Shown here piece after piece: positions 15,001-23,326 of a DNA stretch of 57,573 nucleotides. The position numbers were made by a program, and so were the translations under genes. The stretch covers positions 1 to 57,573 of the forward strand of contig JAFRLX010000038.1 in NCBI GenBank assembly GCA_017430965.1. Direction: 5' to 3'. The notes beneath the pieces were generated by a model. The model was not told the DNA's origin. It saw nothing but the letters and a program-made list of their open reading frames with translations, and searched no databases. Within the stretch, counting starts at the first letter, position 1; each line of letters opens with the position of its first letter. The DNA comes from Clostridia bacterium (GTDB lineage Bacteria > Bacillota > Clostridia > Oscillospirales > Acutalibacteraceae).

Positions 15001-15699
15001 TTAATGGGGCAGCATATCGCTGAGGTTGACATGGAAGAGAGCGGCATAAGCAAATGTCGCTGCAACCGAAAGCACAAGCAAAATGGCGCTGAAAATCAGT
15101 GCGGCTTGTGCATAGCTCTTTTTGCTTTTATTGGTGCGTGAAGAAAACGCCCAAACAAACAGCATTACCGTGCCGACCACGGGAATCATACTCAAAATAA
15201 ACACGACAATCCAGTTGCCGATGCGCATCGGTTCCTCGCGCGGGTCTTTTGCGGCGGGCGCAGTCGACTGTCCGAAAGCGGGGGTGAGCTCAATCAACTC
15301 CCCTTCCGGCACTTCGGGTTCTTCGGGAGTGGAAACCGGCGTGTCTTGTTGCTCGACAGCGGGCATCTCCGGCTGCTCTGTTGCAGGCGCTTTCTGCTCT
15401 GTTGCAGGCGCCTCCTGTTCGGCGGCAGCGGCTTGCGAAAACAGAACCGTTTTTTCCGCAGCGATGTCGGCAGGAGCCTCGGCTGGTTTTTCTTCAGCAG
15501 CGGAAGGCTGTTGCTGTGCCGCCGAAGCGTTCTCCGTCTTTTTGGCGCTCACTTTAACAATGTGGGCTTTTCGCGAGGCAGCCGGCACGTTGATTTCCGT
15601 TAAATCCAAATCAATCGGGTGGTCTTTGAGTGCCTTGCCGCATTCTGCGCAAAACAGAGCATTCTCTTTGTTTTCTTTACCGCATAATTCACACTTCAT
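15001..15699 (-). CDS. Zinc-ribbon membrane protein with Glu/Pro/Ala-rich linker
   Basis: A 232-aa protein: N-terminal zinc ribbon (CELCGKENKENALFCAECGK, two CxxC knuckles), then about 110 residues rich in Ala, Glu, Pro and Gln with short repeats (APATEQ, PAVEQQ), then two membrane helices near the C-terminus (IVVFILSMIPVVGTVMLFVW and ALIFSAILLVLSVAATFAYA) joined by a Lys/Ser-rich loop. This layout is common in Clostridia and has no assigned function. The start is 15699, where AAGGAG precedes the ATG; a longer in-frame start at 15729 has none. It sits 81 bases before the deacetylase gene on the same strand with no terminator between, so the two may be co-transcribed. On the minus strand a TATAAT stands about 35 bases before the start. 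Confidence 0.75.
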   Translation of the reverse strand: MKCELCGKENKENALFCAECGKALKDHPIDLDLTEINVPAASRKAHIVKVSAKKTENASAAQQQPSAAEEKPAEAPADIAAEKTVLFSQAAAAEQEAPATEQKAPATEQPEMPAVEQQDTPVSTPEEPEVPEGELIELTPAFGQSTAPAAKDPREEPMRIGNWIVVFILSMIPVVGTVMLFVWAFSSRTNKSKKSYAQAALIFSAILLVLSVAATFAYAALFHVNLSDMLPH

Positions 15700-16046
15700 A
15701 ACATTCTCCTTGTGAAGGTTTTTCTTCATTATAGTGTAGTGCCTGCCGAAGAAAGCGCCGCATTATCGGGATGTGCGTGAAATTCTTTAAAACAGGCAGG
15801 GATTTCCAAAAAAGAAAAAACGGACATTTGCGCCGCGCTGACTTTGTCCCGCAACGCAGAACTACACAATCATAAACATTTTACCCAAATCAAAATGCTT
15901 TGTCAAATTAATAAACGGTTACAAATAGTTAAATATTTATAATTATTAATATAACTCTTTGAATTATTGTATTTTTGTGGTATACTTAACCATATAATGG
16001 CTAATTTTATGGATTTTGACAAAACCGGTGCACAGGGAGGATAAAA
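15700..16046 (+). other. AT-rich divergent intergenic region
   Basis: No gene is visible. It holds the rlmB promoter (15959-15986) and a minus-strand TATAAT near 15732 serving the zinc-ribbon gene. The stretch from 15900 to 15960 is very AT-rich. No riboswitch-like structure was recognised. Confidence 0.5.
15959..15986 (+). promoter_or_regulatory. Candidate promoter of the rlmB-typA gene run
   Basis: TTGAAT (15959-15964), 16-base spacer, TATACT (15981-15986), about 60 bases before the rlmB start. Confidence 0.55.
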
Positions 16047-16793
16047 ATGCCTGAAAAAGCAGCCCCTCAAAATGAACTCATTATTGGCAGAAATCCGATT
16101 ATGGAAGCGCTCAAAGCAGGCAGAGAGCTCAACCAGCTTTTTGTGGCGCGCGGAGAGCGCAGCGGTTCAATCGGGAGAATTATCGCGCTGGCAAAAGAGC
16201 AGGGCATCCCGGTAAAAGAAGTCGACAGTAAAAAGTTGGATTATCTGTCCGGCGGCGGGGTGCACCAAGGTGTTGCGGCATTTTGTGCGGCACATGAGTA
16301 TTGTTCCCTGGAAGATATTTTTGCTTACGCAGAGCAAAAAGCGGAAGCACCGTTTATTATTATATGTGATGAAATTGAAGACCCGCATAATTTAGGCGCC
16401 ATTATCCGCACCGCGGAGGCGGTTGGCGCCCACGGCGTGGTGATACCCAAGCGCCGCTCGGCGGCGTTGAGCGGCATTGTGGCAAAAACCAGCGCAGGCG
16501 CGCTGGAATATGTAAAGGTTGCCAGAGTGACCAACCTGCCTGCCGCGCTGGAAGAAATGAAAAAGAAAAATGTGTGGCTGTACTGTTCAGATATGGACGG
16601 GCAGGATTACAGGCAGGCAGACTATACCGGCGGTGTCGGTTTGGTGGTCGGGAGTGAAGGCAAGGGCGTCAGCCGGCTGGTCAAGCAAAAGTGCGATGTG
16701 GTTGTCAGCCTTCCGATGAAGGGGAAAATTAATTCGTTAAACGCTTCTGTTGCAGCGGCGGTTTTGATGTATGCCATAGCAGAAGGACGGTAA
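16047..16793 (+). CDS. rlmB: 23S rRNA 2'-O-methyltransferase, TrmH/SpoU family (RlmB-like)
   Basis: A 248-aa SPOUT methyltransferase with the N-terminal substrate-binding domain (IIGRNPIMEALKAGRELNQL, GVHQGVAAF) and the knotted catalytic domain. SpoU motifs: 1, EIEDPHNLGAIIRTAEAVG (Asn and Arg in place); 2, GVGLVVGSEGKGVS; 3, LPMKGKINSLNASVA. In E. coli RlmB methylates G2251 of 23S rRNA at the ribose; family members may act on other G residues. The ATG follows GGGAGG. It is the first gene of a long rightward run and lies only nine bases before the next gene. Confidence 0.93.
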   Translation: MPEKAAPQNELIIGRNPIMEALKAGRELNQLFVARGERSGSIGRIIALAKEQGIPVKEVDSKKLDYLSGGGVHQGVAAFCAAHEYCSLEDIFAYAEQKAEAPFIIICDEIEDPHNLGAIIRTAEAVGAHGVVIPKRRSAALSGIVAKTSAGALEYVKVARVTNLPAALEEMKKKNVWLYCSDMDGQDYRQADYTGGVGLVVGSEGKGVSRLVKQKCDVVVSLPMKGKINSLNASVAAAVLMYAIAEGR

Positions 16794-16802
16794 GGAGTAG
16801 GG

Positions 16803-19601
16803 ATGGAAGAGAAGAAATATTCAATTGATGAAATACTGCAAGAGGCTAAGCAGCGCTCTGCTGCCGGTGCGGCAAAAAGCGCTTCGCAGCCGAAACCGCC
16901 TTCGCAATCTGCCACACATGAGGAGTTTGAAAAACTGCTCAGTGAAATCGCGGCGCGCAGGCAAACCGCAGCGCAGCGCACGCCGGAACCCGATAAGCCG
17001 GCGGTGCAGGAACAAAGCGCTCAAAAGCGCGTCAGGAAAATTGCACCGGTAGAGCCTCCGATGGGTGAAAACGAAATCACGATTGCGCCGGAGCCTTCGA
17101 ACATTCCGCAGCTCAAAAAAGAAAAGCGTTCACTCAATGAGGTAATGCGGGATGTCATGCCGGAATCCGGCAATAAAATCGACAATGCGCTCTCTAATCA
17201 AAAAGATGAAAAAGAGAGAAACAGTGAAAAAACACTGACCCGCACAGGCGTTATCAGAAAAGCGAACGCACTTATTGAGGAAAAACCGGAAGCGCCGAGG
17301 CAGGAGCCGGAGCAGCCGATCAGCTCTGCGCCGAGAATGGGCGCACTGCAAAAGCAAGAGCAAATTGTAGGCGAAAAGGAAGATATCCAAACCAAAGCCT
17401 ACAATGAATATATCCGCCGCAAAGAAAAGAAAAAGCAGGACACGGGCATGATCAAGAATATTGATATCAAGCTCGCCGAGAAAACAAAAACCGTGCCTCC
17501 GGTCGCAAAAGAAACAGCGGTGGACGGCAAAACCAAAGTCCATGCATTCGCGGTGGTGGATAAGGAAACAAAGGAGGAAAGAACCTTTGTTGCCGAAAAT
17601 GAAAAGCGCGTTATCAGCAAAATTCACCACACGGGCAACATCGAGGGGCAAACCAGACTGGAGGGCTTTTTCGATGACAGTGAATATGAAAAAATCAGCG
17701 AGGATGAACTCGAGGAACAATTAGAGCAAAACCGCCGCCAAAAAATCGACCAGTTTGAGCTTGAAAAAGAGTTCAAAGAGAAGAATGAGGCACAGATTGA
17801 AGCGGTTGCGCAAAGCACCATTGACCAGACCTATGCGCCCGAAAAGGAAACGCCGGTCATCAATGATGTTATCGATTACAATTCCAAAAACGACCAGAGA
17901 GCCGTTTATTTGGAATTGGAAGATTTGTTAAATCGATTTAAGCTGAGAACCATCATTACCTTTGCGGCGGAAATCGTGGTAGCCGTTGTCGGCATTTTCG
18001 GCTCCGGCATTCTGAATGACTTCGGTTTGGGCACCGGTTCGGAGCGCATCTACATTATTATCAACACGGTACTGCTGTTGGTGATGATGGTTACCAACAT
18101 GAGAGCCGTGTTCAAAGGCTTAAAAGCACTGTTTTTACTCAAACCGAGCGCAGACAGCCTTTTGGCGGTTGCGTCGATTGTCACCTTAGCCCACTGTGTG
18201 ATTGCTTTAACACTCGGTGAAAGCGGCGCGGGCGTGAGCCATATTTATGTCGGCGCCATGGGGTTTGCCTTCTTGCTCAACTGCTTCGGCAAGCGCTCTA
18301 TGACCCGCAGAACCTTTAAAAATTTCCGCTTTATTATCAAGAGCGGAGAAAAGTATTCCATCGCGGAAGTCACAGAGCCGAAAGAAGCGAAGGAATTTGC
18401 AAAAGGCAGCAATCTCGATTTTATCGATGTTCGCTATAACGCCAAAACAGCCTTTCCCACCCGATTTTTGGCGAATTCTTATGCGGATGACCCGGCAGAC
18501 AGCATTGCCAAAAGAATCACCTATCCCGTTATCGGTGTCTCGGTGATTGTGGCAGTGATTGCATACTTTATTACGAAAGATATGATTTCCGCCGTTTCGG
18601 CATTGTGTGCAAGCATCCTTATCGGCGTGCCGACTTCTTCGATTATGTCGTTTAACAAGGCGTTGGAAAACGCGGATGCTGCACTGCTTAAAGAGAGGGG
18701 AACCATTACCGGCTTTGCCGCAGTAAAGGATGTCGCGCAGACAACGGCGGTGGTGTTCGGCAGCCATGAGCTGTTCCCCGAAAACACCTGCACGCTCAAA
18801 GGCATGAAGCTGTTCAAAAAAATGCAAATGGATGAAGCCATTTTGTATGCGGCAAGCGTGCTCAGCACGACCAAGCACCCGCTCAAACAGGTCTTTATGG
18901 AAAGCATCAGTGAAGTCAAAGACCATATGCCGGCAAGCTACGATACGGCATATGAAGCAAAGCTCGGGCTTTCGACCTGGATTTACGACAGAAAGGTGCT
19001 TTTGGGCAATAAAGAAATGATGGGCGCGCACGGTATTGAAATCCCTGCCACCGCTAAGCCGGAAGAGCATACCGCCACCAACAAGCGCGTGATGTTCTTG
19101 GCGATTGACGGCTCTGTCTATGCCATGTTTGTGGTTGAGTATTTTGCCGATGAGGTGATTGAATACGAGCTGCAGCGCTTGGAGGCCTCCGGCATCGAAC
19201 TGTTAATCAACACGGAGGATTCCAATATTGACCAGGCATTGATTTGCGAGTTGTTTGATCTGGAAACCAATTCGGTGAAAATTCTCAGCATGGTGGCAAG
19301 CAATATTTATGCCGAAAAAAGCCAAAAAGAGATTTACAACGAGGCGAAACTTATCAATCGCGGGGATGTGCTCACCTTTATGCGCGGCGTGACAGCCTGT
19401 TCCATTTTGGCAGGGCAGTTCAGCCTGCTGCAATTGTTGCAATACATTTCCGGTGCCTTGGGTGTCGTGATTATTGCCATCCTCAGCTTTATGGGCTCCA
19501 TTTCTTCCATCGGCGCGGTGCACCTTGTGGTTTATGCCGCTTTTTGGATGATTGTAACAAATGTAATTCCAAGAATATATAAGGCAGTGCCGAAAAGGTA
19601 A
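16803..19601 (+). CDS. P-type ATPase-like membrane protein with degenerate catalytic motifs
   Basis: A 932-aa protein. Residues 1-375 are charged, probably disordered and cytoplasmic, starting MEEKKYSIDEILQEAK. Then come four hydrophobic helices (about 380-500), a short loop, two helices (573-620), a soluble region and two or three C-terminal helices (856-929): the topology of P1B-type ATPases. Residual motifs line up in order: ALLKERGTITGFAAVKDV where P1B pumps have a similar stretch before the phosphorylation site; then VVFGSHELF (about 648-656) in place of VVFDKTGTL, so no Asp; TTKHPL (689) like the P1B HP motif; LLGNKEMMGAHGI; VMFLAIDGSVYAM; and LLINTEDSN (801) in place of the TGDN hinge. 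The actuator domain is mostly missing. ATP-driven transport looks impossible. AAGGAG precedes ATG 16803, nine bases after rlmB; the next genes are FHA, SEDS and PBP, suggesting a cell-wall role. Confidence 0.7.
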   Translation: MEEKKYSIDEILQEAKQRSAAGAAKSASQPKPPSQSATHEEFEKLLSEIAARRQTAAQRTPEPDKPAVQEQSAQKRVRKIAPVEPPMGENEITIAPEPSNIPQLKKEKRSLNEVMRDVMPESGNKIDNALSNQKDEKERNSEKTLTRTGVIRKANALIEEKPEAPRQEPEQPISSAPRMGALQKQEQIVGEKEDIQTKAYNEYIRRKEKKKQDTGMIKNIDIKLAEKTKTVPPVAKETAVDGKTKVHAFAVVDKETKEERTFVAENEKRVISKIHHTGNIEGQTRLEGFFDDSEYEKISEDELEEQLEQNRRQKIDQFELEKEFKEKNEAQIEAVAQSTIDQTYAPEKETPVINDVIDYNSKNDQRAVYLELEDLLNRFKLRTIITFAAEIVVAVVGIFGSGILNDFGLGTGSERIYIIINTVLLLVMMVTNMRAVFKGLKALFLLKPSADSLLAVASIVTLAHCVIALTLGESGAGVSHIYVGAMGFAFLLNCFGKRSMTRRTFKNFRFIIKSGEKYSIAEVTEPKEAKEFAKGSNLDFIDVRYNAKTAFPTRFLANSYADDPADSIAKRITYPVIGVSVIVAVIAYFITKDMISAVSALCASILIGVPTSSIMSFNKALENADAALLKERGTITGFAAVKDVAQTTAVVFGSHELFPENTCTLKGMKLFKKMQMDEAILYAASVLSTTKHPLKQVFMESISEVKDHMPASYDTAYEAKLGLSTWIYDRKVLLGNKEMMGAHGIEIPATAKPEEHTATNKRVMFLAIDGSVYAMFVVEYFADEVIEYELQRLEASGIELLINTEDSNIDQALICELFDLETNSVKILSMVASNIYAEKSQKEIYNEAKLINRGDVLTFMRGVTACSILAGQFSLLQLLQYISGALGVVIIAILSFMGSISSIGAVHLVVYAAFWMIVTNVIPRIYKAVPKR

Positions 19602-19785
19602 ATTCTAATTTGTCGGGCTCTCCGAGCCCGCAAAATTAGAATTTACAGTTTTCAGTTTTCAGTTTACAGTTTTTAGCGAAGCGTTGCTTTGCAACGCTTT
19701 AGGCAGGCGCTTTGCGCCTGCTTCTGAACACTAAACACTGAACACTAATTCTTGTTTATCTGCCTAAGGGCAGATAAACAAGAAT
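19599..19785 (+). repeat. Cluster of four perfect hairpins between the P-type ATPase-like and FHA genes
   Basis: Hairpin 1: TAAATTCTAATTT/AAATTAGAATTTA arms (19599-19645) enclosing CGGGCTC/GAGCCCG, beginning at the stop codon of the upstream gene. Hairpin 2: AAGCGTTGC-TTT-GCAACGCTT (19679-19699). Hairpin 3: GCAGGCGC-TTT-GCGCCTGC (19703-19721). Hairpin 4: ATTCTTGTTTATCTGCC pairing over 17 bp with GGCAGATAAACAAGAAT (19748-19785). Between them are short repeats of CAGTTTTCAGTTTTCAGTTTACAG type split as CAGTTTTCAG and CAGTTTACAG, and ACTAAACACTGAACACTA. None has a proper T-run on the plus strand, so they look like a palindromic intergenic element rather than simple terminators. Confidence 0.8.
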
Positions 19786-19820
19786 TTACACTCGCAACGT
19801 TTCTGTAAGAAGGAGTTATT

Positions 19821-20567
19821 TTGAAATTACTACTGTATTTACCGCAAATTCTATTGTGCTTGGTAGCGATTTTTATCATTGTTCGCTGCTTTGTTTCGCT
19901 CTTTTCCATGCGCCCCGCCGGCAAGCCGAAGGCGGTGCTCATTAATAAGCAGAGCGGAAAAAAGCTCGCCATCAGCACCTATGAAACTTCTCTCGGAAGA
20001 GCCAAAAACAGCGACATCCAGCTTGCCAGCAGCCTTGCGAGCCGTTCGCACGCGGTGATTTCCAGGCGCAAAAAGGGTTGGTTTATTACCGACACCGAAT
20101 CCAAGGCAGGTACCTTTGTGAACGGAGAACAAACAGAAGGCGCTGTCAGGCTCTATCACGGAGACACCATCACCATCGGCGGCGTGGATTATACCTTTAT
20201 TGCGCCTCATGCGAGCAGGGATGAAAACGCCGCAGTTCCCGTCAGCCAAGAGGCAAGAGGAACGCTCATCAATTTAGCGACCAATTATCCTTACCAAATT
20301 CAAGGCGGGAAACTCACCATCGGCAGAAACGAGAATTGCGATGTGGTGATTGAAGATATCACCGTTTCCCGTTTGCATGCCGTTGTGCAGTATACTGATG
20401 AAGGCTGGGTCGTAGCAGACAACGATTCCAAAGCCGGCGTAGGTGTGAACGGCTACCGCGTTCACGGCTCCGAGCCGATTGAAGATGGCGATAAAATTAT
20501 GATTAATACCCACCTCTTTATGTTTAGAGACGGTTCCGGGGTGCAAAGGAGGGGTGCGCGTGGTTAA
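19821..20567 (+). CDS. Membrane-anchored protein with two FHA domains
   Basis: A 248-aa protein: one N-terminal membrane helix (about 4-27), then two forkhead-associated domains. FHA1 has TSLGRAKNSDIQLAS and SRSHAVISRRKKGW; FHA2 has LTIGRNENCDVVIED and VSRLHAVVQYTDEGW followed by NGYRVHG. The conserved Gly-Arg, Ser-x-x-His and Asn residues that read phosphothreonine are present in both. FHA domains dock Thr-phosphorylated partners, so a PrkC-type kinase elsewhere in the genome is implied. The start is TTG at 19821 after AAGGAG. The gene overlaps the SEDS gene by eight bases. FHA genes also stand beside rodA and pbpA in Actinobacteria, where they tie kinase signalling to wall growth. Confidence 0.9.
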   Translation: MKLLLYLPQILLCLVAIFIIVRCFVSLFSMRPAGKPKAVLINKQSGKKLAISTYETSLGRAKNSDIQLASSLASRSHAVISRRKKGWFITDTESKAGTFVNGEQTEGAVRLYHGDTITIGGVDYTFIAPHASRDENAAVPVSQEARGTLINLATNYPYQIQGGKLTIGRNENCDVVIEDITVSRLHAVVQYTDEGWVVADNDSKAGVGVNGYRVHGSEPIEDGDKIMINTHLFMFRDGSGVQRRGARG

Positions 20568-21855
20568 ATCAACCGAAGATAAAGCGCTCAAAATGAGAAA
20601 GCCCCTCAAGCGTCGCCCGCTGAAAACGGTGCCGATGCTGCTGCTCATCACAGCGTACCAACTGTATATGTTTTCCCAGCTTGCCGTGACCAATATTAAG
20701 GCGCTGGAAATCAATTACACCATGCTCATTTATTTCGGTGTGTTTATTGTGGCAGAGTGGCTGTATTACATTGTCATGCGAGCCTTTGCCAAGCGGCGCA
20801 ATTTCGAAATTGAGCTAATCGGCTTTTTCTTAACCGGTATCGGGTTTGCGGCAATCGGTTCCGCTAAGCCGGACGGGCTTTTGGTGCAAACCGGCGCATT
20901 CCTGCTGGGCTTAATCGGGTTTAGTGTGTTGGTGTGGATATTGGGCGATAGCGAGAGAGCGATGAAGCTGCGCCTGCCTTTAGGGATTCTGGCACTTGTA
21001 ATTCTGGTTGCCAACATTTTCCTGGGCTCGGATATTAACGGCGCCAGAAACTGGATTGTAATCGGCAACGCGATTTCCATTCAACCGAGTGAATTTGTCA
21101 AAATTATTTTTGTGTTTGTAGGTGCGGCAACGCTCGAAAAACTGCAGACCTCCAAAAACTTATATACCTTTATCGGCTTTTCCGCCGCCTGTGTGGGTGT
21201 GCTGTTTATCTTAAGGGATTTCGGCACGGCAGTGATTTTCTTCTTAACCTTCCTGCTGATTGCGTTTATGCGCTCGGGCGATGTGAGAACGATTGCGCTT
21301 GCACTTGCCTCGGCAGGGCTCGGCGGCTGGTTAATTGCCATGTTTAAAACAACGGTCAAAAATCGCTTTGCCACTTATCGCCATGTGTGGGATGCGGATA
21401 TGATAGACGGCAAGGGCTTCCAGCAAACGCGCGTGCTCATCGGCATCGCCTCGGGCGGGCTGTTCGGGCTGGGGCTCGGCAAAGGCAATGTGCGCGATGT
21501 CATCTTTTCCTCAACCGACCTGATTTTCGGTGTGGTTTGTGAGGAACTGGGTGTGATTACCGGTTTTGCGGTGCTTGCCTGCTTTATGCTGTTTGCCGTG
21601 TATGCCATCAATAATGCCAAAACTTCCCGCTCCACATTTTATTCGATTGCGGCAACTGCCGCGGCGGGGCTGTTGTTGTTCCAGGCAAGCATTAATATTT
21701 TCGGTGTCACCGATGTGATTCCCTTCACCGGCGTCACGTTGCCCTTTATTTCAAGGGGTGGCTCCTCTATGATTTCCTGCTGGGGTCTGCTGGCGTTTAT
21801 TAAAGCGGGTGATTCCAGAACGTATTTAACCACTTACGGAGAATTGAAGAAATAA
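20560..21855 (+). CDS. SEDS-family peptidoglycan glycosyltransferase (RodA/FtsW type)
   Basis: A 431-residue polytopic protein with about ten membrane helices. SEDS signatures: GARNWIVIGNAISIQPSEFVK split here as GARNWI and IQPSEFVKI, LRDFGTAVIF (the catalytic Asp region), KGFQQTRVLIGIASGGLFG, SSTDLIFGVVCEELG, and TLPFISRGGSSMIS near the C-terminus. SEDS proteins polymerise lipid II into glycan strands and work with a class B PBP, here the next gene. Because the PBP resembles the PbpA class, RodA is the likelier kin, but FtsW cannot be excluded. GTG 20560 is chosen, seven bases after AGGAGG inside the FHA gene; GTG 20554 is too close. Its stop overlaps the next start by one base. Confidence 0.92.
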   Translation: MVKSTEDKALKMRKPLKRRPLKTVPMLLLITAYQLYMFSQLAVTNIKALEINYTMLIYFGVFIVAEWLYYIVMRAFAKRRNFEIELIGFFLTGIGFAAIGSAKPDGLLVQTGAFLLGLIGFSVLVWILGDSERAMKLRLPLGILALVILVANIFLGSDINGARNWIVIGNAISIQPSEFVKIIFVFVGAATLEKLQTSKNLYTFIGFSAACVGVLFILRDFGTAVIFFLTFLLIAFMRSGDVRTIALALASAGLGGWLIAMFKTTVKNRFATYRHVWDADMIDGKGFQQTRVLIGIASGGLFGLGLGKGNVRDVIFSSTDLIFGVVCEELGVITGFAVLACFMLFAVYAINNAKTSRSTFYSIAATAAAGLLLFQASINIFGVTDVIPFTGVTLPFISRGGSSMISCWGLLAFIKAGDSRTYLTTYGELKK

Positions 21856-23234
21856 TGAAAAGTGCATCAAACAGAATTCGAATTATGTGGATATTCATTG
21901 CCCTTTCCTTGGCGGGTGGTGTGTTTTTGATGTTCAGCATCATCACCCAAGGCGGAGAATGGGCAACCTCCTCCAGAAATGCGCATCTCTATGTCAACGG
22001 AACCTTAATCGGTGCCGGCAATATCACGGATAGCAACGGAGAAATTTTGTGTGCGACTTCCGATGGCAAGCGCAGTTTCCATGAGGATGGCGAGGTCAGG
22101 AGCGCACTGCTGCATGTTGTGGGCGACAACCATGGCTATATCTCCTCCTCTATCCAAAACCAATACCGCACAAACCTTTCCGGTTATAACCGCATTATGG
22201 GTGTTTGGGAGCTGTGCAACTTTGAGCAGGGCAGTGAAGTGAATTTGACTGTGAATGCCAAAGCCTGCAGAGTGGCATATGAAGCACTCCAGGGAAGAAA
22301 AGGCGCAATTTGTGTTTACAACTACAAAACCGGTGCGGTGCTCGTCAGCGTTTCCGCTCCGACCTATGACCCGGAAAACATTCCCGATGACATCAACGAC
22401 AATGAGGCGTATGACGGCGTGTATATCAACCGCGTGACAATGGGCTTATACCCGCCCGGTTCCACATTTAAAGTGTTGACAACCGCTGCGGCGATTGATA
22501 ACCTGCCGGGCGAGAGCGACAAAACATTTTATTGCGATGGTGCCTACCACACCTCTTATGGTGATGTGAACTGCATGGGAGAGCATGGCGATTTGCAAAT
22601 GAAGGAGGCTTTGGCAAAGAGCTGTAATACGGCGTATGCCGAAATTGCCAACGATGTCGGTGCAAAGAGCCTGCAAAAGACAGCGGAGAACTTTGGCTAC
22701 AACCAAAAAATCTCCCTCGGCAAATTAGGGGTGTACACCTCGCAGATTCACACAAAAAAAGATGATGCCTTGGAGCTTGGCTGGGCAGGTGTCGGGCAAT
22801 CCACGACCCTCGTAACGCCGCTGCTGCAAGTAAGAATTATGGGTGCCATCGCCGGCGGCGGTGTGCCGGTTGAGCCTTACCTTGTGCAAAAGGTCACAAC
22901 GGCCTCCGGTTTTGTCAAAGAGACTGCCGGTGTCAAAAAAGGCAGCAGGTCCTGCAGTGAAGAAACGGCGGCAGAGTTAAAGAGCTTATTGCGCAACAAT
23001 TTTGAAGAGCAGTACGGCGATTGGCACTTTAACGAAGGCTTAAATCCCTGCGGCAAATCCGGCACTGCGGAAACGGATCCGGACAAAACGCCCCACGCTT
23101 GGTTTACGGGCTTTTTGGATAATGACGAATACCCCTATGCCTTTGTGGCGCTTGTGGAAGAAGGCGGTTCCGGTTCAGAGGTCGCTCTCCCTGTCGTGGC
23201 GCAGGTGGTCAACTATTTGGCGGATGCGCAATAA
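21855..23234 (+). CDS. Class B penicillin-binding protein (PbpA-like D,D-transpeptidase)
   Basis: A 459-aa protein with one N-terminal membrane helix (about 10-32), a short non-catalytic module with LHVVGDNHGYISSSIQ and LSGYNRI as in PbpA-type proteins, and a transpeptidase domain. Active-site motifs: PPGSTFK (catalytic Ser), SCN, and KSGTAE where most PBPs have KTGTAE. It cross-links the glycan strands made by the SEDS protein. It is shorter than typical PBP2 or FtsI and has no PASTA domains. The stop of the SEDS gene and this ATG share one base (TAATG), a sign of translational coupling. Confidence 0.92.
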   Translation: MKSASNRIRIMWIFIALSLAGGVFLMFSIITQGGEWATSSRNAHLYVNGTLIGAGNITDSNGEILCATSDGKRSFHEDGEVRSALLHVVGDNHGYISSSIQNQYRTNLSGYNRIMGVWELCNFEQGSEVNLTVNAKACRVAYEALQGRKGAICVYNYKTGAVLVSVSAPTYDPENIPDDINDNEAYDGVYINRVTMGLYPPGSTFKVLTTAAAIDNLPGESDKTFYCDGAYHTSYGDVNCMGEHGDLQMKEALAKSCNTAYAEIANDVGAKSLQKTAENFGYNQKISLGKLGVYTSQIHTKKDDALELGWAGVGQSTTLVTPLLQVRIMGAIAGGGVPVEPYLVQKVTTASGFVKETAGVKKGSRSCSEETAAELKSLLRNNFEEQYGDWHFNEGLNPCGKSGTAETDPDKTPHAWFTGFLDNDEYPYAFVALVEEGGSGSEVALPVVAQVVNYLADAQ

Positions 23235-23326
23235 CACATGTCATCAACCATGAGAAATCAAAAAAGAAAAGCAGAGGTTTGCGTTTGATTTCTTACCATA
23301 TAAACACTAAATGTAAGGAGCAAAAA

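Noticed and set aside
15122-15715. Plus-strand ORF of 197 codons across the zinc-ribbon gene
   Set aside because: It is the antisense shadow of the CxxC and Glu/Pro/Ala-rich gene on the minus strand, which has the ribosome site and zinc knuckles.
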